64,000 nt of DNA from Blakeslea trispora (Eukaryota > Mucoromycota > Mucoromycetes > Mucorales > Choanephoraceae), in contig JAIWNE010000087.1 in assembly GCA_025331445.1 (NCBI GenBank), positions 62,001 to 126,000 of the forward strand, read 5' to 3'. Position numbers and translations under genes: made by a program. Under the pieces are notes generated by a model. That model was not told the DNA's origin. It searched no databases and saw nothing but the letters and a program-made list of their open reading frames with translations. This document shows, piece by piece, positions 1 to 10,559 of the stretch. Numbering within the stretch: the first letter of the stretch is position 1; each line of letters starts with the position of its first letter.

Positions 1-1370
1 TTCTGAGACATAATCACAAAGGGCTTGTCTATCGTTATCACCTAATCTAAACTGATCTAAACATCCAACGAAACAAGTGAACGAGTATGAAACAGTTATG
101 CCTGATATATTGAAACACTAATCAAGATTAAAACATATCTTGTCGAGCATAATTATTATCTCTCCAAGATATAAAGTAAGTAAACAATATATCTCCACCT
201 TATTCAAGGTGGGGGATGAAATCTGGCTACAGCCATCTTTCAATTAAGGTGACCAGTCATCCTAGTAGGAGAACTGCTCATACAGATAAAATCATAACGG
301 AGTGATTGATTGAAACCGAGATAGAAATAATATATAAACACAACATGGACTTGCAGTAGAATTAGTTCGCTCTCTTTCTTTTTAATAAAAAAATCGAGTT
401 CCCTCTCATTGAACTTATCTGAGGTCTTCAAGTGTTGCGATACCTTTCAACTCATTGCCTTCATAGTCATTTGGACGGTAGGCGTAGATACGTATTTCTC
501 TCTGTCTTGACCTGTTGATCTTGATCTATACACATATCCTGTTACTTGTATTTTATTGGTCTTCTGTACTAGATTAGGTGCCTCAAAAGGCGTCTCGCAC
601 ACCCTATGTTAATAAACTTTCGATCAATTCAAGTTCTTTTTACTCAAATCACTTGATTCCCTTTTAGGAAAAGAAACCAAAACACAGCCATCTTCTTGCA
701 ACCGCTCAGAGTCTGTAGGATCTATGGCTTGCTTGGAAAACTCGGTAATATCTTCAGTTGGCAAGGCATCATCAACTCCAAATGATATGAGCTTTATGTC
801 ATCGATAGATTAGGTCTGCCTATTGAGATTTGTTCAACTGTTTGATCCATGTTAATTACTATAGAGAAAGCTATTCTTTTGTAAAGGATCAACTAAATGC
901 AAATAAAATTGTAAATATTGCACAACAATGTCAAGAATCGATTCTGTATCTTCAATATGCATATTGCATACATCACTTTCATCTGTTCGATTCTTACGCT
1001 CACTGCAAAAATGCCAACAGCCATTTTTTGAAAGACAAAGATGCTGTAGTTTGGAAAGGACTTCCATATTAGTTAGACTTGGGCTACATGGCTTTCAACA
1101 CAGATCCTTCTTTTTTTTCAAGACAGCCTGTAATGAAGATGTTGACATGTAAGCACGGCCGTTGACACGTATCAATCAAGAGGAAACATAATGCTCAGTA
1201 TGTCTTACAGAGTGATTTTATGAAACAAAGGACTTGAGCAAAATATTTTAGTTGGATATTCCAAAATGCGAATAATTTCGAAAGATTTCTCTTCAGACAA
1301 CTTTAGTTTATTCAAAAAACAGAACACAAGAAAAAGTATATAGATAACAAAAAGAAGCAAAGGAAGAAAT
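1..1370. other. No recognisable gene; one small relic frame
   Basis: AT-rich sequence without a gene model I can defend. On the minus strand a 61-codon stop-free frame (about 623-812) reads as ordinary soluble protein, with the peptide SFGVDDALPTEDITEFSK near its start and a TAA at its end. I do not recognise it. It could be a relic exon or chance. Short opposing frames around 830-1150 overlap each other and show no family signature. Confidence 0.4.
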
Positions 1371-3535
1371 TTAGCTGGAAGTATAATGAGCAACAGAAGC
1401 ATAATCGTTTGAGAATATAATAGACTGCACTTTATCCATGTAAGTTTTTTCGAGACCTGACTTGTGGTTGGTACTGATGTTCTTAACAAATAAGTTGTTT
1501 CTTTCAAAACCAAAGCCTCAGAAGCAAGAGATTGGTCCAAACTTGTAGATGCACTGACGAAGATGGAGCATGAAGAGAAAATTTGGTGTTACAGCTTGTT
1601 TGCCAAAGCGTTGTTCAAAGCCTTTTGCGAAAGTAAGAAGATGGCTATGCATAACTTCTATGTCGGATTTTCTAATAGCTTTGCTATTAAGGATCTTAAG
1701 TGCATTTATAAGATGCATGATCAAAGAGTGATCAGAGGCATCGAGCAAGGGCGGGCTGAGGACATGTTCGGCAACAGAGGTCATGAAATCTTTAAGTTCG
1801 GAAGCTTTAACATACGCAAAGTTTTCTTTGGCGATTTTTCTGGCCAAGGGACCACAGGAAGCATGATGGTTGTATTCAATCTTGTCTTGCATTATAGCTT
1901 TTATTTTAAGAAAGGCATCCCTGGGTAGCATCGTTTTTAGAGCCTTCTTGGCAACACCAAGGTATAAAGCGTGCATGGGCTCAATGGTAATCAGATCGTA
2001 TGAAAAGTAGGGTAATTCAAACAAAATTGAATATCTGACACCACTACTTTTCTCGAGCATGCTTCTTTCGTTGACATTCTTTGCACTTTTCCATGCATCG
2101 GAACTTGCCTTTGTTTCTTCTTTCTTTCTTGCTTCCCAACGTTCGCATTCCCAGTCACAGTAATCTCTTTGGTTGATGGTTCCTTCGAATCTGGGGAAAT
2201 GCGTTTTACAAAGATGACATCCATATGAGCTATTAAACGACATGCTTCCAGCTAGCTTCTTGGTAGCTGGCAAGTCCGAACTAACTGAAAACAAGCACGC
2301 CTTTACTTCATGATGTTCAACGCTTCCATCTTGCTTCACCATCTTCATCATAACACCATTAAGCAGCACCTTCAAATCTGCAACCATTGGAGCAAGATAA
2401 TGGTTAATTGCAGTGGTTGAGGGCTCTTTTGGTCCGGGAATCACTCCTACAAGGATCATGTTCTCCTTCATATCTCTACCTTGTTGTTTTGGCAGATTCA
2501 TGATAGTCATATAGATGCATCCCACACTGTAAATGGCATCAAATGGGCTGAACCAATCTACATTAAGGGACAACATCAAATTGTAATCTGACTGAGCAAC
2601 GAACGGTGTACCAGAAGAATCAGCCTTGAAATCCAAAAAACCTGGAGCATCGTAAAGGTCCATCATGTACCTATCGCCAGAGCTACGTGTCTTCCATGCA
2701 GTGACTTGATCAGCAAAGCCCTTTCGCAAAAAGAATTTTTTAAGGTGGCTACGATGGAGCGGTAAGGATACAGCAGTTTAGCCACAAACTTTGCACCTTC
2801 AACATCGCATAATACCCCATTACAGAGTTCGCCAGGACTAGTTGGTTTATAAGTAGCATTTGTAGGTGGATGGTTGCATGTCTTTTCTTCCCCAGTTTGC
2901 TTATTAGGAAGTTTGTTGTCATATAAACTGGAAGCCATGGACGACAGAACTCTGGATGTTTATGATTGGGAGTTTTGATGTCTAAATGAAAATCAGTCTA
3001 TAGTTCTGATCATACGTAATAGGATACTACTTACAGTAAGAAACATATTCGTGCAAAAAATCTTGTTCTTCAGAAGCGGCTTCGTTTATTTCAACATCTT
3101 CATCGATTTCAACTTCACCTTCGACAGTTTCATCCATGATATAATGCATCGAGCTGGATTGTTCTTTGTTGACAAGAAGCTAGTTAGATAGGGTTTAACA
3201 CTAAAGTTACGACACATTTAACAGCTTACCATCACTCATAGGAGTACTGACTCTAGTAATTCTTCTGCGGTAGTACGCAGGTGCAGCAGCGGCAGCAACT
3301 CTTCCATCTAAGCAGAAAACAAAAGAAAAAATACCAGTTATAATTAAGGGCTATTATCTACAAGTCTTGTACTTACTACAGGATGCTCTCCATTTAGCAT
3401 ACTTCATACCTTCGAACTTTTTAGTTCTAACATGGTAGTTGTAATATGCTTAATCCAGAAACGCTTATTTGAAGGGAGGATGGCACAGTTATCACAATGG
3501 CAGTAATAGCATCTTTCAGCGACACAAGCAGACAT
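1371..3535 (-). pseudogene. Broken Tnp2-like (CACTA/EnSpm-type) transposase
   Basis: The central part (1518-2729) reads as a fungal Tnp2-family transposase. It shows LNVDWFSPFDAIYSVGCIY, an ENMILVGVIPGPKEPS block, a CHLCKTHF zinc pair and an ITIEPMHALYLGVAKK stretch, all typical of the Tnp2/Transposase_21 core. Upstream exons on the same strand give a CHCDNC N-terminus from the ATG at 3535 and a spliced acidic linker. The gene is dead or badly sequenced. There is a frameshift in the N-terminal exon near 3440, a one-base shift at the T6 run 2736-2741 (after YPYRSIVATLK), and an in-frame TGA at 1518-1520 where the family has Trp in a Cys-Phe-Trp context. Coding continues in the same frame beyond that TGA (GFGFERNNLF) to a TAA at 1371. 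Exon borders in the first 600 bp of the gene are approximate. Confidence 0.75.
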
Positions 3536-4823
3536 TTTGGATAAGGTATTTAATGTGACAAAACAAAAAAAAAAAAGAAATGAATGGTCAAATCGACTAA
3601 AATTGTCTTTATTCTCAAAATAATCTGAAGCTTCTATCTTGTTTTGATAAAGACTATTTATATGATTTTGTTAGGATTTTTAAACTAAGTGATCATATTA
3701 TTTCCGACAGTTCCTGAGCCTAATCTTTTTGTTTGCAGTAGTTGCATTAATAACTAGCAATACTATTCTCTCTGCTGTTCTTTTTGTAAGATCATGTTAG
3801 ACATATCAAAGTATCCTATATTCATTTTATCTTTAAATAAATTATACCTCAATCTCAATGTTGGCAGAGCCGTATTTGATAGATATACACAGACAAAGCC
3901 ATGCTCATTGTCTCTAATATATCATAGTGCTGTTGTAGGTTCTTGGATGGGACATCCTGTATCAAGTGTACAACATGGCATAACAAACAGCCAATTTACT
4001 TGATAAAAGCAAATAAATAAAAAGAGAAGCTGCATGGTGAAATAACGTAAACAAATGTATTTGTCAGTGAGGCAACAAAAGCACACAAGACTTGGTGTCG
4101 GTATAAACTCTTGTAAATAATACAGTTGATTTACCGATATTTTTCAATGCATTTTGACTAGGAAACAAAACGGAACAAAAGGTCTATGACACAGACTAGT
4201 ACAATATAGATAAACACTATATTTCTTGAAATAAACAGTGATTCTTTATCTGGCTTTAATCTTTCTTTGACACTTAATAAATCAGTCAACTTTATTTTTT
4301 TCTATCCAAAATACGCTTTAAATAAAATTCAAAGTAGAGTGAAAATGAGTTGTTCTTACCAGAAAAATTCAACTCAATTTATACTATTCAATTGATGATG
4401 GGAAGTGACTTGGTCTTTCATGCACAATCTCTATTTTCATTACACCTTATCTTATCTACCAATGAACGACTTGTTTATAGCATACCAACTTTTATGACTT
4501 CTTGCATTGAGGCATAAATAATTAAGCAGTGACATCTTCATAGTTCTACAAGACTTGAGATATCAATATCACCATCGTTATCATACGACATCTTGTAACT
4601 GTTGTGAGTCTAGATAATCTATTTGTTAATCCTGCAATGATAGCAGTGACATTTGGTTGTCAGGCTAGACACTCAGCTCTATAGCTCTGTTACAAGTGAC
4701 TGTATAATACGTCTTTTTATTTGGTAGTTTATGATCTGAGTCTAGACAGAGGTTACATGTCAACTATTGTGTTGTTCGATACATCGTTCGATACAACAAA
4801 CAGAGAGTACGTTGTGAGCCAAC
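3536..4823. other. No gene seen
   Basis: About 1.3 kb of AT-rich sequence between two dead transposons. Frames of up to 69 codons exist but none has a recognisable domain, and splice-joined models did not improve them. Confidence 0.5.
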
Positions 4824-5843
4824 TTAAGGTAAACCCTCAGTTAAGATGCGGGATCCATCATTAGTATAAATAGAGCTAGAAAATGTATATTGAATAACGA
4901 CAACTTTTGTTTGGGTCTGAGTAGCTGGCTTATGTATGGGAGCATTATCCATTACCAAGTAAAAGCCCTTCATATTATTTCGATCAAGAACATCCATCAC
5001 ATTACTCAATTAATTCAAATAGTGCTCAGTCCTAGTTCCAACCTTAGCTGTCGTTGCAACAACTTTCCCATCTATTCTTCTCTTCTTAGCTCCCGAAACT
5101 AATATTGGCTTTCTCAAAGAGATGGCACCAAGAATGGTTATTGTAGTGTCTTTTGAAGCGGGGACAGTTGTTTTAGCAGGTTCTCCCATCTTGGACCAGC
5201 CACGAGTGCGTGTCATGTGTAAATTGAACCCTGCCTCATCCAAAAAAGCGCAATTATTCTCAAAGTCCATATTTTTATCAGTCAGCCATTGAAGGATGGT
5301 CTCTTAAGAGTTTCTAGCAGATGAAATTTTCTCCAACTTCTTCATAGATAGTGCACAGCTGGTTCTAAGATGTCTGTATACTGCGGATGGGCTCACGGAG
5401 AGACTTGGAAATTCTTTGAGCAACAACTCGTGTATTCCAGCTACAGTTGCAGTTGAACACTCATCAACAATGTCGGTAATAAACTTTGTGTGTTTTTCAG
5501 TAAGCTCAGAGACAGTTCCCCTCTTTTTTTTTCTGTTGAGGTATTTCCCCCTATTTTCTGCCATTGCGATTTGAAACGGTAAGCTGTTTTCTCATTTATT
5601 CCTGTTTTTAAAGCTGCATCTTTTACAGGAACCTGTTCAATCAACAGGGAAATAAGCTTGTTGATATCTTGCTGAGTGTACACACGTCTAGCATTGCTAG
5701 CGGCGTCTTTTTTTTTCGGCCAGATCTCTGAGAGGCTCCCACCTCTTACTCATCATTGACATTACGCTGACAATGATTTCAGGTACAGCTTCAATGTCAT
5801 CGTCGCGTAGAGAAATTTCGTTCATATCAAAGTCAATATCCAT
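4824..5843 (-). pseudogene. Decayed IS630/Tc1-mariner transposase (copy 1)
   Basis: Minus-strand transposase with ATG at 5843 (MDIDFDMNEISLRDDD). Two helix-turn-helix segments follow: INKLISLLIEQVPVKDAALK and the region around LLLKEFPSLSVSPSAVYRHL. Next come the first catalytic Asp in FLDEAGFNLHMTRTRGW and the second in LVMDNAPIH. The third acidic residue is not identifiable because the C-terminus is scrambled or truncated after VVVIQY. Lesions are an A-run frameshift near 5705, a second frameshift between the HTH segments (about 5560), and in-frame stops at 5304-5306 and 5010-5012. The lysine-rich KKRRID stretch resembles a nuclear localisation signal. It belongs to the DDE superfamily that in fungi mobilises elements between TA dinucleotides. 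It is not functional as read. Confidence 0.8.
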
Positions 5844-5987
5844 AATAGTGAGAAAAGTGCTTTCTACTAATTGCCATTTTTTTTCTCTTAATTTTTCTTG
5901 GACTTTCTCTTAGTTGACCTAAAATTTTCTCTTATTTATTCAAATTGTTTCTTTATCTCCAAAAAAATCACTTCTGGATTGGCTATA

Positions 5988-6147
5988 TACGCCTGGGTGA
6001 CCTGCCCGCGCCAGCGAGGTATGGCTACCAGTGTCCTCTGTATAGGCTTTCTGTGTTCTAGGTACGTTTGGGTGACCTACCCGCGCCAGTGAGGTATGGC
6101 TACCAGTGTCCTCTGTATAGGTTTTCTGTGTTCTAGGTACGCCTGGG
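5988..6147. repeat. 75-bp direct tandem repeat, 2.1 copies
   Basis: Copy 1 is 5988-6062, copy 2 is 6063-6137, and a third copy starts at 6138 and stops after about 10 bp. The copies are nearly identical, differing at a handful of bases (for example GCCAGCGAGG versus GCCAGTGAGG). The unit is GC-richer than its surroundings and contains CCCGCGCCAG. Its length is a multiple of three, so the plus frame repeats as a 25-residue peptide, but a stop in copy 2 argues against coding. Confidence 0.85.
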
Positions 6148-6526
6148 GAACTATGATCCTTTTCTCTTTTTTTTTAGCTACACTGGAACCATATTCGAAA
6201 AGCTTGCTTTACTTTGTTAATTTAACTACAAGCTTGCCAATATCTTTTTGTACATCAATGTTGACGATGCTTCCGTTGGTCCTAAGTCTCTTAAACTTCT
6301 TTTTTATATCGAACATAACATGAACAGTACAACAAAAGAAAGTTCAAACTCTCGTAAAAAAGAGTGTCACATCAATCTTGTAAGTGGTGGAGTTCGTTTC
6401 TTAGCATCGATGGAGGTGTCATACAAGAAGAACAAGGAGGAGAGAGACGTAAACACCAAGTTTGCTCGCAGTATATCTGAAAGAGTAACAATGATGATAA
6501 TAATAAAAGAGGATTTTATGTGAAAC

Positions 6527-7410
6527 TTGAGTGAACTGGCCACCCAAAAAAAAAGGACAGAAAGGAGCAACAAGTTGTTGGTTGAGCATATGAAGGTCAG
6601 TCCATTTGTCACTTTTGAAAAAATTCAAGCTGAAGCCAAAACGCTTTTCCTAGATGTTTCGCAAAAGATCAGCATCTCTTATTTGCCTCAAAATGGCTTC
6701 CATTCTTACTGGGCTATACATACACCTGCCTTGATAGAACGCCATCAATAAATCAAACTTGATCGATGTCGCAACCATATTAATTAGACACCTTACCAAT
6801 AAGAGCGTTTAGTATGGCCAAATGAGTCTCGTTTTTGTGTAGAGAACAACGATTGTGCTTCTAAAGTCATTCATCAAAGAAGAGCAGTATATGAAGACAG
6901 AAATATTTTGGAGACAACAAGATTTGGTAAAGAATCTGTTATGGTCTGGGCTTGTTTTTGAGCTGGCGGTTTTGGTCCTCTTGTGGTAGTCGAAAGGACA
7001 ATGGATCAAAATGTGTGTATTAAGACACTTACCAATCGCTTCCTTCCTTGATTCGTAGAACTACATAGTAAGGAGCAAGGAAGATTTATCTTCCAGGAGG
7101 ATGGCACTACCTGCCATACATGTTCTTGAGCTCGTTGATGGAAAGAAAACCATCAGGTTAGCGGCGTTGACTACTGGCCTGCTCAAAGCCCTAATACGAA
7201 CCCTATAGAGCATGCTTGATGGTGGTGGGGGTGGAGCTGGATAGACGACTGGCAACAAAAAGATATAATATAAATAATGTAAAAGAATTGATAGACCTTA
7301 GTAAGTACGAATGATCTCAAATTGAACTTGATATCGTTTGTGCTTCAGTTGAAAGAATGATACCAAGATGCCAAGCTGTAATCAAGGCCAAGGAGGCCAT
7401 CCAGCCTAGT
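6527..7410 (+). pseudogene. Decayed Tc1/mariner transposase (copy 2)
   Basis: Plus-strand relic recognisable from the second HTH (KVSPFVTFEKIQAEAK) onward. It continues with NESRFCVENNDCASKV, where the family usually has S-D-E-S-R-F so the first catalytic Asp appears changed to Asn, and VMVWACF. The second Asp lies in FQEDGTTCHT, and the DDE Glu in WPAQSPNTNPIEHA. A conserved tail ends with MIPRCQAVIKAK. Several stops and shifts interrupt it (near 6751, 6960, 7050, 7130 and 7207). The order of all motifs is the classical Tc1 order, so this is a full-length but dead copy, of a different subfamily from the neighbour at 4.8-5.8 kb and in the opposite orientation. Confidence 0.75.
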
Positions 7411-8769
7411 AAGCATTTGTTTTATAATAAGCGCATCTCTCTTCTATTTGGTGAACTTTGAGGTTTATGCAATGTCAGTGTCTTGTGCAGCCTTCTAAAA
7501 AATTACAGTAAAACATATAATAAAATCGCACTTGTTCGAAAAAAGCATTCATAATGTTGGCCTTGATGTTACGACGTTTGAGATCTGAAATTTGCTAAAA
7601 ATTGACATCATCTTGTGCTTAAGGTTGAGAAGTTCAGGCTCAATGAAGAAACCTGAAAAGGATTAAAAGAAAAAGCACGTTTTGCATTTTATAAAACAAC
7701 AAGTATCTAAAGAAATCTCCAGAATTCAACTTAGTTCTAGACGCGGTGAGAGATTCTCGAACTGATGAAGAAAGAATTTACATCAGGCTTCCAGAACGCC
7801 TGCCTACAAGCAATGTTAACAACTCTGGAAAATTTGCTACTAAGAATCAAAGTAGTAGTTTTGCTGTCTCTTTAACTGAAGCTCGTTCATATGACAATGT
7901 GTTAAGCGTAACTGAATAGGGCAAATCTTCAGACGTAGCAAATTCGAGTTTGCGGCGTAAAACGCCATGGTTTTGGTGTCTCCGGTCAGAAAGAGTTTTT
8001 ATTGTGGATAGTGCTACATTCGAACGCTTCATAAGATTATTAAATCCACTCTTAGGGAATATAGATTATGTCACTTATGTTCATATAATAAGTTCTGGCG
8101 CAAAACGAGAAGTTTTTCACAAAAGTTATTTACATATTAAAATTACATGCTTTGTTCAAATACTCTGCTTGTATTGCTTCAAATTATTTATATTCGGTGG
8201 AAGTTCTTTCCCTTTGCGCTTTCTTTGGACACCACTGATGCTTCTTGTCGTTGCTTCAAATACACCTTCGGTTCGTAACATCAGCTCCTAACAAGTCGAA
8301 AAGTTAAAAGGGGCTTAGTGAAAAGATCTCAGTTTCAAAATTGTTATACACTACCTTTGCCTGCCATACGACTTCAAGCACCTTCGTTACATCTCTTGCA
8401 AAGTTGTCCGGGCTACTTGGTACTTTGACTTCTTCAAGTCTGTCTCAGCAGAAATAATTAAATTGTAAAATGATATGGCATAAAACAATGAAATTTAACA
8501 GTACAATTACCGTTTTTGTGTTAGAGATGTATTAAGGAAACATACAAGAAGCTTCATGCAAAGTTTGGTTCCATTTGGAGTAAAATTGAGTAATTTGGAA
8601 CTAGCCGCCCTACTCGCTACGCTCGTTTAACGGTCGTCGTCGCCTTCGGTTTGGATCCTGGTCCTCACTTTAATTACCCACACTCAAACTTGCATGATAT
8701 TTTGATGATAAAGTATTGTTTAAAAAATAACGATATTTTTTTTTACAAAAAAGTGCAGGATAAAAGATT
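7411..8769. other. No defined gene; short unrecognised minus frame
   Basis: A minus-strand frame at 7847-8032 (61 codons from ATG) looks coding in composition but matches nothing I know. Around 8600-8660 there is a GC-rich patch on the minus strand with words such as CGAGCGTAGCGAG and CCGAAGGCGACG. It lies just 3' of the Helitron relic and resembles the patch 3' of the intact Helitron at 62.55 kb. Confidence 0.4.
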
Positions 8770-9405
8770 TTAAGTAGTTTTATTGAAGTAGAGCACCAAT
8801 TTCTTGAACGTCAGCGCATTGAGAGAATATAATATATAACCGGCCATGTCTGAATAAAGAAAAACGAAAATCAAATCTTTTTAATAGTCATGTTAAAGCT
8901 TAGCTTGATAGGAAATTGCTTTTTTGACAAAGTAAACGGATGATTACCTCCCAAAGTAGTAATGGTTATTTCATGAGTACTCTCGGTTTGCTTATAATCA
9001 TTGCTCGGATCATTCATCATTGCAACTTCAAGGACTTACTGAACGAATGCTTTTTAAGATTAGCCTACAACCATTGCATAGACCTCTTTGAGGACCAAAA
9101 TTTTTAAGTAGCGTAGTAATACTCTCTACTTTTAAAGTTGACCTGGCAGGCAGAGAATTATCTGTGTTTGTTGTTTGTAGATATTCATTTGAAACTCTAT
9201 AGACCTCAATGTTACTGATGTTTTCATCAAAATAATCAGCTTTATCAGAAGAGATTGAATTTACAGGCTATCTTGTATAAGATCAAGCAATTTTTCGTTT
9301 ATAAAGTCTACAATGACATTCCCAAATGTAAAACTTAAAAATACATACAAAAGGCTTCCATTGTCAAATACTTGGATGAAATGATTTTTAAGATGGACCT
9401 TTGCA
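8770..9405 (-). pseudogene. Decayed C-terminal end of a Helitron helicase
   Basis: Six minus-strand peptide blocks line up, in order, with the last ~150 residues of the intact Helitron protein at 57.6-62.3 kb. They are NVIVDFINEKLLDLIQ (versus DVASINELLLRVFPG), SISSDKADYFDE (YYSADKPKN), LLKNFGPQRGLCNGCRLILK (LRNLNPKQGLCNGTRLIVK), KKQFPIKLSFNMTIKK (RCQFPVRLAFGMTINK), FRHGRLYII (FGHGQLYVA) and FSQCADVQEI (LSRVKTPESI). Frameshifts and stops separate the blocks and the catalytic Rep part is missing. It is an old relic of the same element class, lying directly downstream of the short Helitron N-terminal-like gene. Confidence 0.7.
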
Positions 9406-9423
9406 ATGAATTGATTCAACCTT

Positions 9424-9558
9424 GCTTCGGGTGAGGGGGAGGGACAACCCTCCCCCTTGAACCCCCCTCCCAGCTGTCTAAAGCTCAATCCGCCGTTCCT
9501 GACTAATGCTGGCTTCGCTTGAGGGGGAGGGACGACCCTCCCCCTTGAACCCCCTCCC
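9424..9558 (-). repeat. Pair of 48-bp G4/hairpin units, 87-bp period
   Basis: Two units (9424-9471 and 9511-9558) start 87 bp apart. On the minus strand each holds four G runs (GGG, G5-6, G5, GGG with loops 1, 5 and 1), a canonical G-quadruplex pattern. The last two runs form a 9-bp stem GGGGGAGGG / CCCTCCCCC around a 4-nt loop, TTGT or TCGT. Each ends in a CGAAGC-type word. The same pair, with the same spacing and homologous spacer, lies at 57364-57498. Confidence 0.9.
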
Positions 9559-9622
9559 ACGCTGGCTTAGGCTCGATCCAAGTCGAGGAACTAAATTCTC
9601 ATATCACGTGATCGGACAATAT

Positions 9623-10538
9623 TTAATTCGATTTTTCAGTATATATATGACCAGCAATTAATTGAAGCGTGCAATTGTCAGAGACACTAACTACATGCTG
9701 ATTCGAATCAGCATTACTCAGAAGCTCATATGCAGACTTGTACATGGCAACATATGGGTTGCATTCATGAATGACAGCCGTCAGTCTCTCTAAAATAGAT
9801 TGACTGAGGTTGCTGTTCTGAAACTTTCTCAATTGTGCAGCAAATAAAGGGTCATAAATATACAGTTGCGCATACTTTGAATCGCTGACTGATTCATTCA
9901 CTAACGGACCCTGAACATGATATAGACCACCTTGAATCTGAAATGGCATGAAATAGGTTGAACCTCCAATTGTATCTTTAAGGTTCAATTGTTCACAACG
10001 AACCGAAGTAAATGCAAGAGCAGAGTTGTATTGTCGAACATTCTCGCGATACTCAGTTCCTTCAGCTCTGGTGTCTGTTAAGAGATGCTGTAAATACTCA
10101 GGCGGTCTCTTAATAAACTCAAGTTGGACCCTTCCATCTCTACAGCATGAAGTCCAAAACTCTTCGCCTTTCTTGCACTCAGAGGGCAACTCGGCTAACC
10201 AATGCTTGGCTTTGCAGTGACGGCAAATTCTATCCATCCTTCCTAACTCCAATGGCTTCATGCGATGAAGTTGAGAAGTGTAAGCTGCTGGTAATTGCTT
10301 CTTACGTCCTCTTCTTCGAGAGTCATCGGCTTCGTTTTCTGATCTAATAGTGTCTCTGATGGCTCTTATTGAATTCCAATTACGTTCCTAAATATTGATC
10401 AGGCAATTTAGTCAACATGACGTTGAATGTACGTATATTATCTAAACTTACTCTGCATTCATCACACGTCTTGTATTTGGAATTTGAAAATGTCTTTTGT
10501 TGACCACACCTAGAGCAAAATCGAACTTCAGCAGGCAT
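9623..10538 (-). CDS. Short protein resembling the Helitron N-terminal domain
   Basis: Two-exon model: 10538-10452, a 64-nt intron (GTAAGT...TTTAG), then 10387-9623, giving 283 aa with no lesion. Residues 1-29 hold a CSRCGQQ...CDEC zinc ribbon. A second cluster (CRHCKAKHW...CC) follows after a basic RRRGRKK patch. The rest aligns with residues about 130-300 of the 1578-aa Helitron protein in this window: RENVRQYNSALAFTSV versus RSNIRSYNSSLSFASL, MPFQIQGGLYHVQGPL versus YTFRIQGSPYHLIGPA, and YAQLYIYDP versus FAQIYIHDS. It lacks HUH endonuclease and helicase parts. It ends at a TAA just before the G4/hairpin repeats, beyond which lies a helicase relic. It is either a 3'-truncated Helitron gene that is still open or a host-retained fragment. 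The intact intron and frame are against simple decay, but function is unknown. Confidence 0.65.
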
Positions 10539-10559
10539 ACCAATGATCTAAATTTGCAA

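Noticed and set aside
5988..6147. CRISPR-like array
   Set aside because: Units are contiguous tandem copies without spacers, and the genome is eukaryotic.
9261..9560. Minus ORF across the GC-rich repeats (GGGSRGRVVPPP)
   Set aside because: It simply translates the G4/hairpin units and part of the Helitron relic. No ATG-initiated gene of its own.
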